A stretch of 64,000 nucleotides of DNA from Ptiloglossa arizonensis (GCF_051014685.1 NC_135060.1:6324001-6388000); one strand, 5' to 3'; positions 12,908-25,226 are shown, counted from the first letter of the stretch. Translations and numbers: made by a program. The notes: generated by a model from the letters alone, not told the origin.

Positions 12908-14059
12908 AAAACGTGTCTTAATTCGTTTAAGTATTCTCGACGCCTTACGAATTGTATATAATTAATAAATTATTCCACAATGTGAATTATTATTGATCGT
13001 TCGCTCGTACTCGGACTAATTCTTTGGTTTCCAAACGTCACGTTGTGCGTACGTGGAAGATATCGACGACTTATCGTTACTCTCCGCTGCAAAAAAAAAA
13101 AAAAATAAAACAAATTCTGCGATCGTTGAAACAGGGCGATCGTAAGAAATTTGTACAAGTTCGTGGATTGAAGCTATCGTTGCCGGAGGTTTTATATATT
13201 TAACCACATCTCGTAAACTGCAACGCGGAAACGGTTATCTTCGTTGTTGAACGAAGAATGTCTCTCGTTGTTCCTCGGTGGGATCGATGCTCCGGGATCG
13301 AGCCCAACCATTCCCGATTCCGTGATTCCCGGTAGAGAAACGTTCCTGTTGTCGTTGCTTTCCCGTAGAGTCCACATCTGTGGACCACTTGAAGAGGATG
13401 ACGGCGCCGTCCAAGTCCGCTCAACGTCATCCTTCCCGATGTTTATAGCGCCTCGACCATCCTCCTAGCGTCAATACCTGGCCTTCGGAGCTCGTTGGCC
13501 TGCACCCAATTCTTCCCTAGAGTTTCCCTCGCGCTTCACAATCTTCGAATCTTCCTCTGTGACATCTCGCAACCTTGCAGCAATTGTTCGCCACCGTAGC
13601 TGTTGATCAAATTCTCGAAACGATTTCACGAGTCACACCTGTGCACGTATCGTGGGCAACTGTCGCGTTGGATTTTTCAGAAACTTGGAACGGTCTCAAC
13701 GGTACGAACATTTCGAGAATTCGAATTCACAGAACCTCGAGAAACCTGTGAAAAATTTCACACACTTTTCCTAACGATCGATCGAAGAAATCGACCGATT
13801 CTAAAATATGCGAATACTCAAATTGCGCGCGCGTCAGCGGAGAACGAAATATCCATAGTTTACGAGTAAACGTCAATATTTTGCCATTATAACGCCGTAA
13901 TTGATAAGTAATCAAGTTACCGTGTCGCTGTGTTGCCCGATGAAACCAACCAAGGGCTCCTTTATCGTTTACATGTTACACGGTAGAAAAACAACGGGAT
14001 ACATTTGGTGAATAATCGTTTGGAATTTTATTTAAAATACATTGTTACGATGATAGATA
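12908..14059. other. Stretch with no recognisable gene
   Basis: A1-4 interrupted A run lies near 13091-13107. The part from 13200 to 13600 is less AT-rich and has overlapping frames of 61-76 codons on both strands, none recognisable. It could be a regulatory or untranslated segment, but nothing in the sequence fixes that. Confidence 0.5.
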
Positions 14060-14235
14060 ATCTACAATTATCTTTTCTCAACTTCTTCTAAATATTTGGA
14101 AAATGAAACGAAACAAAGGGGTCGTTCTACAATTATCTCTTCTCAGCTTCCTCTGGATATTTGGAAAATGAAATCGAGGGAATGCTACTTTCCACAGTGA
14201 TCGTTTCTCAACATTGTCTAAATATTTGTCAAATG
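14060..14235. repeat. ~65-bp tandem repeat, three diverged copies
   Basis: Copies begin near 14061, 14126 and 14189. Each carries TCTCAAC or TCTCAGC, then a block ending TCTAAATATTTGG or CTGGATATTTGG, then AAATGAAA. The third copy is the most diverged. Confidence 0.8.
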
Positions 14236-17200
14236 AAATCGTACGAATGTTCGGTTTTGTCCGAATTAAATCGTGAAACGTTTCCAAAGCCGGCTGCTCA
14301 AAGCGATTCGACGAGGGAGGAGAGTAAACACATCGAAATCTGCTCGCACGTGACTCAACGACGTCCAAAGCGGCGAGGAGCGCGCACTTCAAAGCCGTGG
14401 ATCATTTATTCACGGTTCGCTTTCGGGACTAGGAGCTGCGGCGCACCGGAATTGCGGTCGTTGCTACCAGACACGCGGAATTCCCGAGAGTTCCTCGAAT
14501 TTCCCTCGGAATGCGTTAAAGCGTAATCGGGCTGCGTCTGGAGGATCCGAGAACATTCACCGGACCGACTCCGCTCGTCGTCGTCGGGGTTGTGTACTTA
14601 TTCTTTCAACGTTAAAGCGGTTCAGGGGCCATAAAACGATACTACGAGTATCGCCGGCTCGCATATGCCGCGCGAACACCGAGAAGGTAATAACCCACAG
14701 GTAGTTCGAGAGCTTGTCGTCTTCCTTGCGATCCGAGCACGATGGCTTCGTATACAAGGAGCCGTATAGGCGCGATAGATTAAATTCCTACCTCTTCGGA
14801 ACGCAATCGAGAAACTCGGCTCGAGTACACCGAGAATCGAACTTCCTCCATCTTTCCTCGAACAAACTCCTTTCACGGAGTAGATAAGAGAATCGACGAC
14901 AGATCCGATCGATGCAGATTCACGTACCGATCGTCGATGTCGATGTTAAAGGAATTGAGCGTTGGTTTGTCTTTCGGTCCAAGATGTCGAAGGAAGGGAT
15001 CGAAGACTGTTTTTAATTTTACTTTTTTCATTCATTTCGGTGAAGTGAACGTTTTCCTTACAATTGTTACTGTAAGTACCCTTTGCCGATCAATTTTTGA
15101 CTCGATTCAGCGAGTAGTACTATTTTTTGTAAATTCTGAAACAAGGAGTAAGAAAGGAAAAATCATCTTGAATCGAAGATATTGTTCTTTTTAATATTTT
15201 TAAAGCACGTCTTGTATCGCATATTCGGAGCTTTACGTTGGGATACAAGTTGACTCGAAATCACGGAACATCGACTCGGATGAAATCGTGGAAATGGTGC
15301 TTGAAAGTATACGGTCCCGACGAACAACTCGGTGAAGTTCCGACACATACTCTTCGGATAATATCGCTCGCTTTCCTTTGCGATAAACTGCAGTTTCGGC
15401 CGAGGTTCTTAGCATCCTGGCCGAAGAAACGCAAACTTTACCACTTAGCAGCTCGGGGAACTTTTCGAATTGCTGACCTATAAGCGTATCACGGTGTAAC
15501 GAATAATTGAGAAGCTGTGGAAGCAAATGCTGGAAACCCGTAAAACAAAATTCCAGCGATACGACCGATGCTATCAATGATGTATAGCAATTCGGTGTCG
15601 ATGCACTTCGTGAAAGGAATTAAACGTTATACAAATTTTAGGAATTTATCGTCGATTTTTATTACTTTTTTCAATATTTCGATAACCATTTTTACGTCGA
15701 TTCTTCTTGCAATATTTACAACGATAACGACAACCTACGAGTTAACAACTGTACAGTGATAATAATGTATTTCGTTGAAACGAACATACGTCCAGATATC
15801 GAAATTAATGGGAATCGAATAAATTGTACAAGTTTCGGTAAAGATATTTAAAAATTGTTTCGTCCAGTAAATAATACAATTACTTGTTACATCGACAATG
15901 AGCCGCGCAAAGTTTTTCGAGAAAGGAGATCCACGCGAGGAGGAATTACTTCGCGAAAGTATTTCGGCGAACGACAAAATCACAGAATCGTGCGACAGCA
16001 GAAACCAACGTGGATAGAATTGTTCATTTAACGGATTACAAGACCCGGTGTAATTAGTTCGGTTCCCAGCAAAGAAAACTCGGCTTCGAAATCCTTGGGT
16101 TCGAAAGAAAATCCGTGCTCGAGGAATACGTACGACCAAAGAAAAGCCTTTGTGCAGCTATCTTATCCGCGAAAAAAGAAACGAAGCAACGTCGATACAC
16201 CGAAGAGTCCTTTCTGGTTCATCTTCCTTGAATACGAGAGGACCGTGTAACGCTAGACGTTCCTGCAGCGGGAGGTTCGTTTTCTGTGACAATCGAGGAC
16301 GAGAATACGTATCAACAACTGGTAACACGAAATGAAAACCTTTGTCGGTACGTTGAGAACGTAAGAGAAATATTTGTAACGGATTTTGTAAATTCACGAT
16401 ACGCTCGAATAAATATTAAACAACGACACGCGACGATTACCAAAGTAGAGATTAGATCGATAACAGCTCGTGACTGTGCACTACAACGATGTACAGTTAT
16501 TTTTATTTACGATGAAACTCTTTGGAAACTTCGCACTTTATTTGCGATGATATTTTTATTTTTAGTTCGAGTACGTAATTGGTGTTAGGTTTCAGCTAGG
16601 TAATACCTTAACTGGACCGTTCTCGCGCGCCTCTTCCGATTATATTTCGTCCTCGTGTACGTATTCGTGTTAGCTCCCCGCACGCGCAACAAAGGCGTCC
16701 AATAACGATAGTAGTAATAATAACCGTATAACGAGGGCCGCGCGAAACATTAACAATGTTTCGTGCACGGGTCGCGACGCCTTTGTCGCGGTATAATCCC
16801 TCGAATGGTTCGCCGCTCTTAAAGGAAATGGCGATCAAACGCTGTGCACCACGAGTCGCGCGGAGGACACTTTGCATCTCGGCAACGTTTACATTTCCCG
16901 CGTTTTCTTTCACGGACGGGAAAGGGGAAACGACGAGACTCGCGACGATCCCTGGCTCGTAAAAAGCGGTTAACTCGTCACCCTCTGGTTTTCCTTTGCA
17001 TCGCGCGGACAAATTGAGAGCATTCTCTTCGACGAACGCTTTGCTGTCTTCGTCGCGAACCGACGACTCGAAAAAGAAAAAAAAAAAAAAAGAAAAAAAG
17101 AAGAGAATCCGGGCCGACTAAACGAGGAAGCGTTTCTTTCGCCACGGTTTTAAGAAACGAGTGCTCCTATTTATGACCCAACAAAGAGCACGGACAGGTG

Positions 17201-19931
17201 GTTGGCGAAACTAAGAAGATTTTCAATTAACAAACGTTTCGCGATTCAGAATATTGGAGCGAAACGCAATGCGTTTGAACTGCATCTCAATCCGTCGTAC
17301 GTGTGACACGGTGCATTTTGCAAGTGCAGATTTCTCTCTCTCTCTCGTTCTCTGATTATTGGTCATCGTTGCTGTTGCGCGAGTAACTTGAGTAATTTCT
17401 TTCGATTCGATCCACCTCGTGTGGTTAAACTTCCAATGTACGATTCAGGAAAAAATATTCCGTCGATATTTTCTCGCCTGTAAGCGTTCCCTCGAGTACC
17501 GTGAAATTTGTTAATCGTCGGTCGAAACTCGAGTTACAATTGAGAATTAAAAGTGGTCGAAAGGTAAGACACTTGAGCAGGATCGGTAATTCGTTTCAAA
17601 GGTCCGCGAAAGCGACCTGAAAAGCTTATTTCGAGAGGCCTTTCACTGTCCGTTAAAACCCACGAATTTGATGCCAGGTATCAAAGGGACCTGCCACTCG
17701 TATTTGCAGAACGATTTTACACCTTCTGGGAGTGTGAGTTTTCTAGTCACGCGTTACAAAGCGGCTCAGAGAGACTGTGTATCTAACTCAAGACGCGGCT
17801 CCCCTTTAAACGAGGAGGAAACGTAACGCTTTCACCTCAAAGCACGTCACTCGTGTGGGATATTAAAGTTGCAACCCTTTTTTACCCTTTATTCAGTCAC
17901 CGCTGCGCGACTGATGTGTTTAAACGAACCCTCGTATTCGCCTTGAAGATTCGGAAGCAGACTCTTAAACGTTCAACTTCCCTGTAACGTTGAAAGACAA
18001 TAAGAGTATACATTTATCGTTCTAAATTTATTATCGAATCGAATCGAATAGGTTGCAATGGAAAGTAATATATATATATATTCGTTTCATGGAATCTCGC
18101 TGTAGTTTCTCGCAATATCGAAGGAAAAATGTATGCAGTCGTCTGTCTCGACACCTTCAAGTAAAGAAATAATTCACAATTAATGTTTCTCGAATGGAAC
18201 AGATTAAATGGAAAACATCGTATCTAACAGTACCCTGCGGAAAACTTGATCTTTAACTAATTTATTCGATGCTTTGACGTTTAATAGAGTCGAGTGTGCA
18301 ATTTAGATCGTTACGCGTATCGATCGAATATTAAGTAAACGTGGAAAAAAATAAAAATGTTCGATTTGAAAATTGTTTAGCGTTAACAGTTTCCAGTCGG
18401 TTTCTATCCGTTGCTAGGTGACAGTTTAATAATCGCTTCGAAGGCAAAATCTTCGATAGGAAGCTGTCGGGTTCCCGCTCGCAGCGCAATTATCTCGGGC
18501 AGCTTCACTTTATTTCAGGTAAAGTAATTTTAGAACCGGTGAAAATGTTACCGTGACATTAAGCTGTACACGGCCGCGTCCATTTATAGGGATATGGTCG
18601 ATCCGTGTCATACACTTCGGCCAACGAAGTTCTCCACTCGAGAATTAACGATGTTGCGAAACTTTCGACTAACGTTGCGTCGACTGAACTTCGGATTGCG
18701 ATGGAAAGAACGAAACTCGATCGCGAAAAGAAGGTAAAACCTGGCGCAAGCAGGTGCCACGGAACACTGGCCGTTCCCCCTGAGAAAGTACGTGACCAAT
18801 TGCTGGGAAATTTTGCGGCTTGCGATAAGAGATTACTCGACATTGGAATACGTTATCGGGAAAATTCAAAGTACAATATTTCCCGCGGCTTCGTAAGTGC
18901 AAACTCTGCACGTTTGAAAACTGCACTTGGAACAATTACGGTATTATTTTCAAACGACAAGGACGGTGTCTCTTGGCGATAAACCAATGGAACATCGTTA
19001 CCACGATTCGAGTAACTTCGTTGGCAGCGATACGGAGCACTCGAATTAAAAAAATGAAACTTGTTTCGAAAAGAGAAATCTTCAATTTGAGAAAAACTTT
19101 CTTCTTTTTTTCAAAGGACAATTACTCGAGTAATTTCAATAAGAAAACGTGTACAACGTATCGAACATTTTGCTCGAAATCTATCGCAAACTTCTTTCGT
19201 TTCTACAGAAACAGTCCTCGATAAGAGTAACAAGAAATCTACTTTCTCTCGTAGAGATTTCCGAAAGATGCGTTCAGAAATCGAGGAAGAAAGAATTCGT
19301 CTGGACTCGTCAGCCTTTATATTCCTCTCGTAACTTAGCCGGATGCAAATTCAGTTTCACGACCAACTGTTCCACGGTTCCCCTTGATTTACGAATTCAC
19401 GAACAGTATTGGCACTCTATCCATGGCTTCCGAATCTAATGACACGGAACGCCCCGTTTCACACTTTGTTCGGGAGCGACAGCCTGGTTCTACGGAACGG
19501 AGCAGAACTTCCGTTTCATTTTTACATTCCATCCGAGCGCTTTTAGTGGTTTCGTCGACTATTGTAGCCGATCCGTTTCTTATCTTCCACTTTGGCTTCG
19601 ATTCTCCCACACGGTGGCGATTTCGAGAACGTCCGGCAATTTCGACCCTGCCGATCCATTTACCTTTGAAATCTACACCGGTCCATCGAATCATTTACGA
19701 ACAATTTCATCCAATGTTTATTTCCTCTACGTTTCGATCGTGAGATCTACGATCCTCTCGAATATCTTCACACTGTTCGAATTTAACGCGATTTCGAAAC
19801 CAGATTTTTATTTTCAGCGAGATCCTCGAAGAACGAATCTCAATTGTTCCATAATTGCGAAGCGACGTGGAATCAAAAACAAAGAGTCGTTTCTTTCTAT
19901 AAAGCTACCAAAATGATATTCAAACCTGCAT
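14236..19931. other. Long stretch with no recognisable gene; simple repeats
   Basis: No gene is supported. Simple sequence is present at 17071-17100 (A-rich, broken by G), 17332-17346 ((TC)n) and 18067-18081 ((TA)n). Open frames reach 134 codons (15735-16139 and 16608-17012, minus) with overlapping frames on the other strand. 16600-17010 is locally CpG-rich, which lengthens chance frames. I recognise no domain. Confidence 0.5.
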
Positions 19932-20170
19932 TCACCATCCATGTTTCTCTCTAAAAAGCAACAAGAACAATTTACAATATTTACCATCTGTGTTCCATCT
20001 CGCTCGATGTCTCTCACCTTCTCTCTGAAACGCTACAAGAACGATTTACGATATTTACCACCCGTGCTCCATTTCGTTCAACAATGTCTCGCACCTGCTC
20101 TCTAAAACACTAGAAGAACAATTTACGACATTTACCAGCCGTATTCCGTTCCATTGAACAATGTCTCGCA
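19932..20170. repeat. ~75-bp tandem repeat, three copies
   Basis: The word AGAACAATTTAC or AGAACGATTTAC recurs at about 19964, 20038 and 20115. It is followed each time by ATTTACCA, a CCATTTCG-like block and ATGTCTC. The spacing is 74-77 bp. Copies differ by scattered substitutions. Confidence 0.85.
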
Positions 20171-21720
20171 GCTACTTTTATTCTTAGACATCTCACTTGT
20201 CTGGCTTTCAGACTCGCGTCCCGATTCTCTTCCTCGACCGTAGAGACAGCAAATCCTTCCGGGCCGTGACTGCTCCAGATTTTCCTCGGACTTAGTTATC
20301 CGGAATTCTGGCGATACACCGATTTGCAAAGCGTGAACGTCGCTCGCGCGAGAATGTCACACGGGAAGCTCGGTAGTACCGAATGGAATTCGGAATTTTC
20401 GCTCAGCTCGCGGCAACCTCGGTGAAACGAATTTCCAGCTTGAATTTCAACGCTTCTGGTGTTTGTTGCCGGGCTGGTTTGGCCACAAGTGACGTTCAGA
20501 TCCCTAACACGACCTTATTACACTCGACGTTGGAAGACGACGTCGCCACTCGGCCATTTTATCGTTGGTTTCCGATACGGTGAACGATACAGCTCGAGCT
20601 TCTTACACCAATTCGTTCACACCGGGCGCAGGTGTATTATGCGAACTCGATAAACGATCTTCGCTTCTTCCATCGATTTTATATACACGAAATACGCTCG
20701 TACGGGGCCATCTTTATCTCGGTCGCAGCTGTTGCCCGCTCGTCATCTGTGCATCTTCGTATCTCCATCGACGAACCGACACCGTGGAATAAACGCTCGC
20801 TGAATAAATGGAATTTTCGACAAACGCCGACCGAAACCCGCTTATTCGGAAATTTTGTTTCGACCGTTGGATTATTCGACCGCGATTCCCCACGGTTCTG
20901 CGCGGTCGGACGTGAAAATATAATATTTTTCACGTCGTGGCCAAAGACGGAAAATATTTGTAGGTAAAGCCCTCGTCGGTTTTTTCCCCGATATATTTTT
21001 ACAACGACTCTGTACCGCGCTGACACTTTTAACTGGCTTCGTCCGGCTAGATTGGGGTAAGTTCGTCTTGTTTGCACCACGTTGCTGAAAATCAAGTCAC
21101 CCCTGTGAGCAGCACGAGTCCAGTTCTTTTTTTCGATAACGATGAAACGGAACTATTCGTCTAATTTGTAACTATTTAGGATATTATCTATATTTACCAT
21201 CGTTCATCGATATATTTTCTCCAATTCTCTATCGAAAGGTTTCCATTTACGTATTAATTTTATGGAGATTTCTTCGAGCACCGATTTCAATTGCGTAAAA
21301 GTTTCGTATCTTCTGTCCAACGAAACGATTTTACGAACTTCCACACAAGTTGTAATTCAAAGGAAACACGTTCGAAGGGAGACGTCATTCGTTATAATTT
21401 TTTCCAGCGTTTGATTTGCAATATGTGGTTATCGTAGTGAAAAAATAATAAATTTTTTATCGGGTTAATTAAGCTTGATTATTTTTCAATGTTGATACAA
21501 ATGCTTTTAAATTCTTTGTAGTTATTTTAAATTTCTAAATCTACGATGGCAATTTATCAAAAGCTTGATAAAATACAGAAGATACAGAAGATACGGAATG
21601 ATAAATTTCATACTACTAGTCGGTTTGCACGATAGTTTGTCATTTTTAAAATGAGTGTAGTGCACTTTTATAGTGTGAATACCTACCTATTGCACTTGCA
21701 CCTTGTACGAATAGAAGACA
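20171..21720. other. Stretch with no recognisable gene
   Basis: Frames of 111 codons (20632-20967 plus) and 138 codons (20679-21095 minus) overlap on opposite strands and neither is recognisable. From about 21120 onward the sequence is AT-rich with fewer CpG, a change in character leading into the satellite region. Confidence 0.5.
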
Positions 21721-21870
21721 ATGAACCACCTGTATAGGAATGCGTTTAAACCACGTTTTGGTGTGAGCAAATTATTGGACCTCTACAGCAACAGGTGCAG
21801 ATGGCAGAAGCGAAAAGGTAGGAGAAAATGGCTCAAAGATGGACAGATAAGAAATATTATAATATATTAG
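21721..21870 (+). CDS. Candidate small ORF, 49 codons, very basic
   Basis: I do not recognise this. ATG at 21721 sits in a favourable context (GACAATG, with A at -3) and the frame stays open to TAG at 21868-21870. A stop lies in frame two codons upstream, so the start is fixed if this is a single exon. The middle of the predicted peptide (residues about 13-40) is rich in Lys, Arg and Trp, with a QKRKGRRKWLKDGQ core that looks less random than its surroundings. There is no signal peptide or membrane segment. It ends about 70 bp before the 543-bp satellite. It could be a real small protein, an exon fragment, a decayed mobile-element frame or chance. Confidence 0.15.
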   Translation: MNHLYRNAFKPRFGVSKLLDLYSNRCRWQKRKGRRKWLKDGQIRNIIIY

Positions 21871-21940
21871 ACAGTATATTCGGTTATTGCCTTTCGTTTT
21901 ATTTTCGAAATTTTATGTAAATTGCTTAAGCATTTATAAT

Positions 21941-23684
21941 GCATAAATAAGATGCACATTGTTCGATTAATATTGGGAACATGCATAAATGTTAGTAACA
22001 ATCGTGAAAATGAACAAACATTCACCGAAACCGTTCGCCTTCGCAGATTTCGCAATATCTCGATGTTTATTTATCATATTTATTAACAACCGTCGTAGGA
22101 CCATACTTTAGACAATTATTAACAATGTCCTAGTAAAAATAATGGCTTAAAATATCATTTCGTTGAAATATTCTTTGTTTGCGAAGCAATTTTTCGTTGA
22201 GGTCCAACCGACATTGTCAAGGCTACATGTATCGATCATCGATTCACAAGTGTTTATCGCGATTATTTTTCTATCTAGAGAAGCGATTAATTGAATTTCG
22301 GCGCTTTTATGTAAAAAATACAACTTCTACGCGTATTGTGTAAATTATAAGAATTAAACAAATGTTAAATTAATGTATCTAATAAACAATTGTTACTTTC
22401 CATGCTTAAAAACTTTACGAAACACGTTTTACTTTGAAACTCGATCAAAATCAATTTCTATATGTTTCTTAATTAATTGCAATACATAAATAAGATGCAC
22501 ATTGTTCGATCAATATTGAGAACATGCATAAATGTTAGTAACAATCGTGAAAATGAACAAACATTCACCGAAACCGTTCGCCTTCGCAGATTTCGCAATA
22601 TCTTGATGTTTATTTATCATAATTATTAACACCCGTCGTAGGACCATACTTTAGACAATTATTAAGAATGTCCTAGCATAAATAATGGCTTAAAGTATCA
22701 TTTCGTTGAAATATTCTTTGTTTGCGAAGCAATTTTTCGTTGAGGTCCAACCGACATTGTCAAGGCTACATGTATCGATCATCGATTCACAAGTGTTTAT
22801 CGCGATTATTTTTCTATCTAGAGAAGCGATTAATTGAATTTCGGCGCTTTTATGTAAAAAATACAACTTCTACGCGTATTGTGTAAATTATAAGAATTAA
22901 ACAAATGTTAAATTAATGTATCTAATAAACAATTGTTACTTTCCATGCTTAAAAACTTTACGAAACACGTTTTACTTTAAAACTCGATCAAAATCAATTT
23001 CTATATGTTTCTTAATTAATTGCAATACATAAATAAGATGCACATTGTTCGATCAATATTGAGAACATGCATAAATGTTAGTAACAATCGTGAAAATGAA
23101 CAAACATCCACCGAAACCGTTCGCCTTCGCAGATTTTGCAATATCTCGATGTTTATTTATCATATTTATTAACAACCGTCGTAGGATCATACTTTAGACA
23201 ATTATTAACAATGTCCTAGTAAAAATAATGGCTTAAAATATCATTTCGTTGAAATATTCTTTGTTTGCGAAGCAATTTTTCGTTGAGGTCCAACCGACAT
23301 TGTCAAGGCTACAGGTATCGATTATCGATTCACAAGTGTTTATCGCGATTATTTTTCTATCTAGAAAAGCGATTAATTGAATTTCGGCGCTTTTATGTAA
23401 AAAATACAACTTCTACGCGTATTGTGTAAATTATAAGAATTAAACAAATGTAAAATTAATGTATCTAATGAACAATTGTTACATTCCATGCTTAAAAACT
23501 TTACGAAACACGTTTTAACATCGAGTCTCGATCAAAATCAATTTCTATAAGTTTCTTAATTAATTGCAATACATAAATAAGATGCATATTGTTCGATCAA
23601 TATTGGGAACATGCATAAATGTTAGTAAGAATCGTGGAAATGAACAAACATTCACCGAAACCGTTCGCCTTCGAAGATTTCGAT
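21941..23684. repeat. Satellite-like tandem array, 543-bp unit, 3.2 copies
   Basis: The marker CATAAATAAGATGCA starts at 21942, 22485, 23028 and 23572, giving steps of 543, 543 and 544 bp. The first three copies are complete and the fourth stops after about 112 bp, where GCAGATTTCG becomes GAAGATTTCG and unrelated sequence begins. Copies differ only at scattered single bases, so the array is young or homogenised. The unit is AT-rich and encodes nothing convincing. It contains no obvious terminal inverted repeats. Confidence 0.95.
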
Positions 23685-23713
23685 TAGATCGAACAAAGAC
23701 AATGGAAGAAACG

Positions 23714-23719
23714 GTAAGT
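23714..23719 (+). promoter_or_regulatory. Strong 5' splice-site-like sequence
   Basis: ACG/GTAAGT matches the splice-donor consensus closely and follows an ATG-GAA-GAA-ACG stretch (23702-23713) in a good start context. It lies just outside the satellite and 15 bp before the TATA box at 23734. I find no matching exon structure, so its use is unproven. Confidence 0.25.
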
Positions 23720-23733
23720 CACCTTGGGGAGGG

Positions 23734-23798
23734 TATATAAGGAGCCCCCGGTTGTTTAAAATTTCATTGTTCCTGGAGGCTCCGAGGTGGACGGATCT
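23734..23798 (+). promoter_or_regulatory. RNA polymerase II core promoter: TATA + Inr + MTE-like + DPE
   Basis: TATATAAG lies at 23734-23741. An initiator-like TCATTG lies at 23764-23769; taking its A (23766) as +1 puts the TATA box at -32. The hexamer GGATCT then falls exactly at +28 to +33 (23793-23798) and matches the insect DPE consensus RGWYVT at all six positions. The decamer at +18 to +27 matches the MTE consensus CSARCSSAAC at seven of ten positions. Four elements in correct register argue for a real start site reading rightwards. Such promoters are known from Drosophila genes and from retroelements, both LTR and internal. Confidence 0.6.
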
Positions 23799-24648
23799 CT
23801 TCGTTTTAGGTTTATGGAAGGGGGACCCCCCACCTTGGTAACCGGTACTGGCCGTCGGTAGGCGGTGGTCAGTACTGGCGACCACTCTCTCAATCCTTTC
23901 TTTTTTTTTTTTTTAAATTGTTTCTTTGTCTAATTCATTTCATTTGTACTCTGATTTTAATTTCTACTTGTTTTGACATGTTTATTTTTTTCCACTAACC
24001 AAATTCATTTCTATTTGCTATTATGCTATGACTTTAGGTTTCTCTTAGGTTTCTCTTAGATACATTCTTTTAGATGTATCGGAAAACGAAGAACGAAGAA
24101 CGAAGAGGACTGATGTATTGCATCCTCCGCGGGACTGTTAATTCTAAGTATAGATTAAGTTAGTTTTAAGGTCACCATGTACGAATATCTGTGATCTGCC
24201 GAGCAATTATCCAATCTTTAGCTTCTTTTTGCTCGCTTGCTCGTATCTCAGTCCGGCCACCTCTGCTTGCTGCATAAGCAAGTGACCGGCCGTGGAGGTG
24301 GACCGAACGCTCGATCGCCGTCTCTTCTGGTGCGTCCGCTTTGAGAGAGAATATGCAGCGAACACAGGGGCAGGTGTTCGCACCGGTCCCTGTGGAAGCC
24401 CCTGTGCCACAAGACCCTCTCTTCGTCATCCTCCGTGAGTCAGGCCCACGCTTGCGTGGCTCCTGACGCGGAGTTGGGAGAAACGGGGCACTCCACGGAG
24501 TGGACGGCGTCGCGCATTTCCTTGAGAATCGGGCCCACTGAGGGGAAACGGGACCGACCTAGTAGGAACAACTCCACGGTTCGTGTCGCGTATTTCCCAA
24601 TTTTGCCTAATTTTTCCATAATGTAATTGCTCGGCAGAATTAAACGAG

Positions 24649-24680
24649 GAGATCGAAGGAACATTGATTCCTTCTATCTC
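24649..24680 (+). repeat. Hairpin motif, copy 1
   Basis: GAGAT and GAAGGAA pair with TTCCTTC and ATCTC around the loop CATTGA, with one C/T mismatch between the two helices. It lies just outside the right inverted end of the first ~519-bp unit. Copies 2 and 3 are at 25126-25157 and 25195-25226. Confidence 0.8.
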
Positions 24681-25125
24681 TGCAGTTAGAATAAGTTAGT
24701 TTTAAGGGTGTGATCTGCCAAGCAATTATCCAATCTTTAGCTTAATTTTGCTCGCTTCGTCGTTCCTCGGTCCGGTCACCACTGCTTCTTGTACAAGCAA
24801 GTGGCCGGCCGTGTAAGTAGTCCGAACGGTCTATCGCCGTCTCTTCCGGTGTGTCCGCTTCCAGAGGGGGCATGTTGCGAGCACAGGAGCAGGCATTTTT
24901 GCCGGTCCCTGCGAAAGTCTCCAAAATAAGACCCTCTCGTCGTAAAGATGGAGAAACGGGGCACTCCTCTAGGGGAGTGGTAGGCGTCGTTCGTTTTCTC
25001 TGGAATCGGAACCACGGAGGGGAAACGGGATAGACCTAGTAGGACCAACTGCACGGTTCGTGTCGCGTCTTTCCCAATTTTGCCTAATTTTTCCATAATG
25101 TAATTGCTTGGCAGAACTAAACGAG

Positions 25126-25157
25126 GAGATCGAAGGAACATTGATTCCTTCCATCTC
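25126..25157 (+). repeat. Hairpin motif, copy 2
   Basis: It has the same helices and loop as copy 1, with a C/C mismatch between the 5-bp and 7-bp helices. It follows the right inverted end of the second ~519-bp unit. Confidence 0.8.
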
Positions 25158-25194
25158 TTTGGTTTAGTATCTTCGTTTGTATCGCGTGTCGAGG

Positions 25195-25226
25195 GAGATC
25201 GATGGAACTTTGATTCCATCTATCTC
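25195..25226 (+). repeat. Hairpin motif, copy 3, with compensatory change
   Basis: GAGAT and GATGGAA pair with TTCCATC and ATCTC around the loop CTTTGA. Relative to copies 1 and 2, an A:T pair has become T:A, so both bases changed and pairing is kept. There is no full ~519-bp unit in front of this copy. Confidence 0.75.

Larger units (their letters stand above)
24140..25170 (+). repeat. Two direct ~519-bp repeats with inverted, co-varying ends
   Basis: GTGATCTGCC at 24191 and 24710 starts equivalent blocks 519 bp apart, with matching flanks (GTTAGTTTTAAGG before, AAACGAGGAGATCG after). Inside each, the left end pairs with the right end over 14 bp: 24196-24209 with 24624-24637, and 24715-24728 with 25101-25114. 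The copies differ at one paired position, G:C in copy 1 (24201/24632) and A:T in copy 2 (24720/25109), so pairing is kept. The cores differ by many substitutions and an internal deletion in copy 2 (442 against 400 bp). The ends resemble the terminal inverted repeats of a small DNA element, but there is no clear target-site duplication. Confidence 0.8.
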
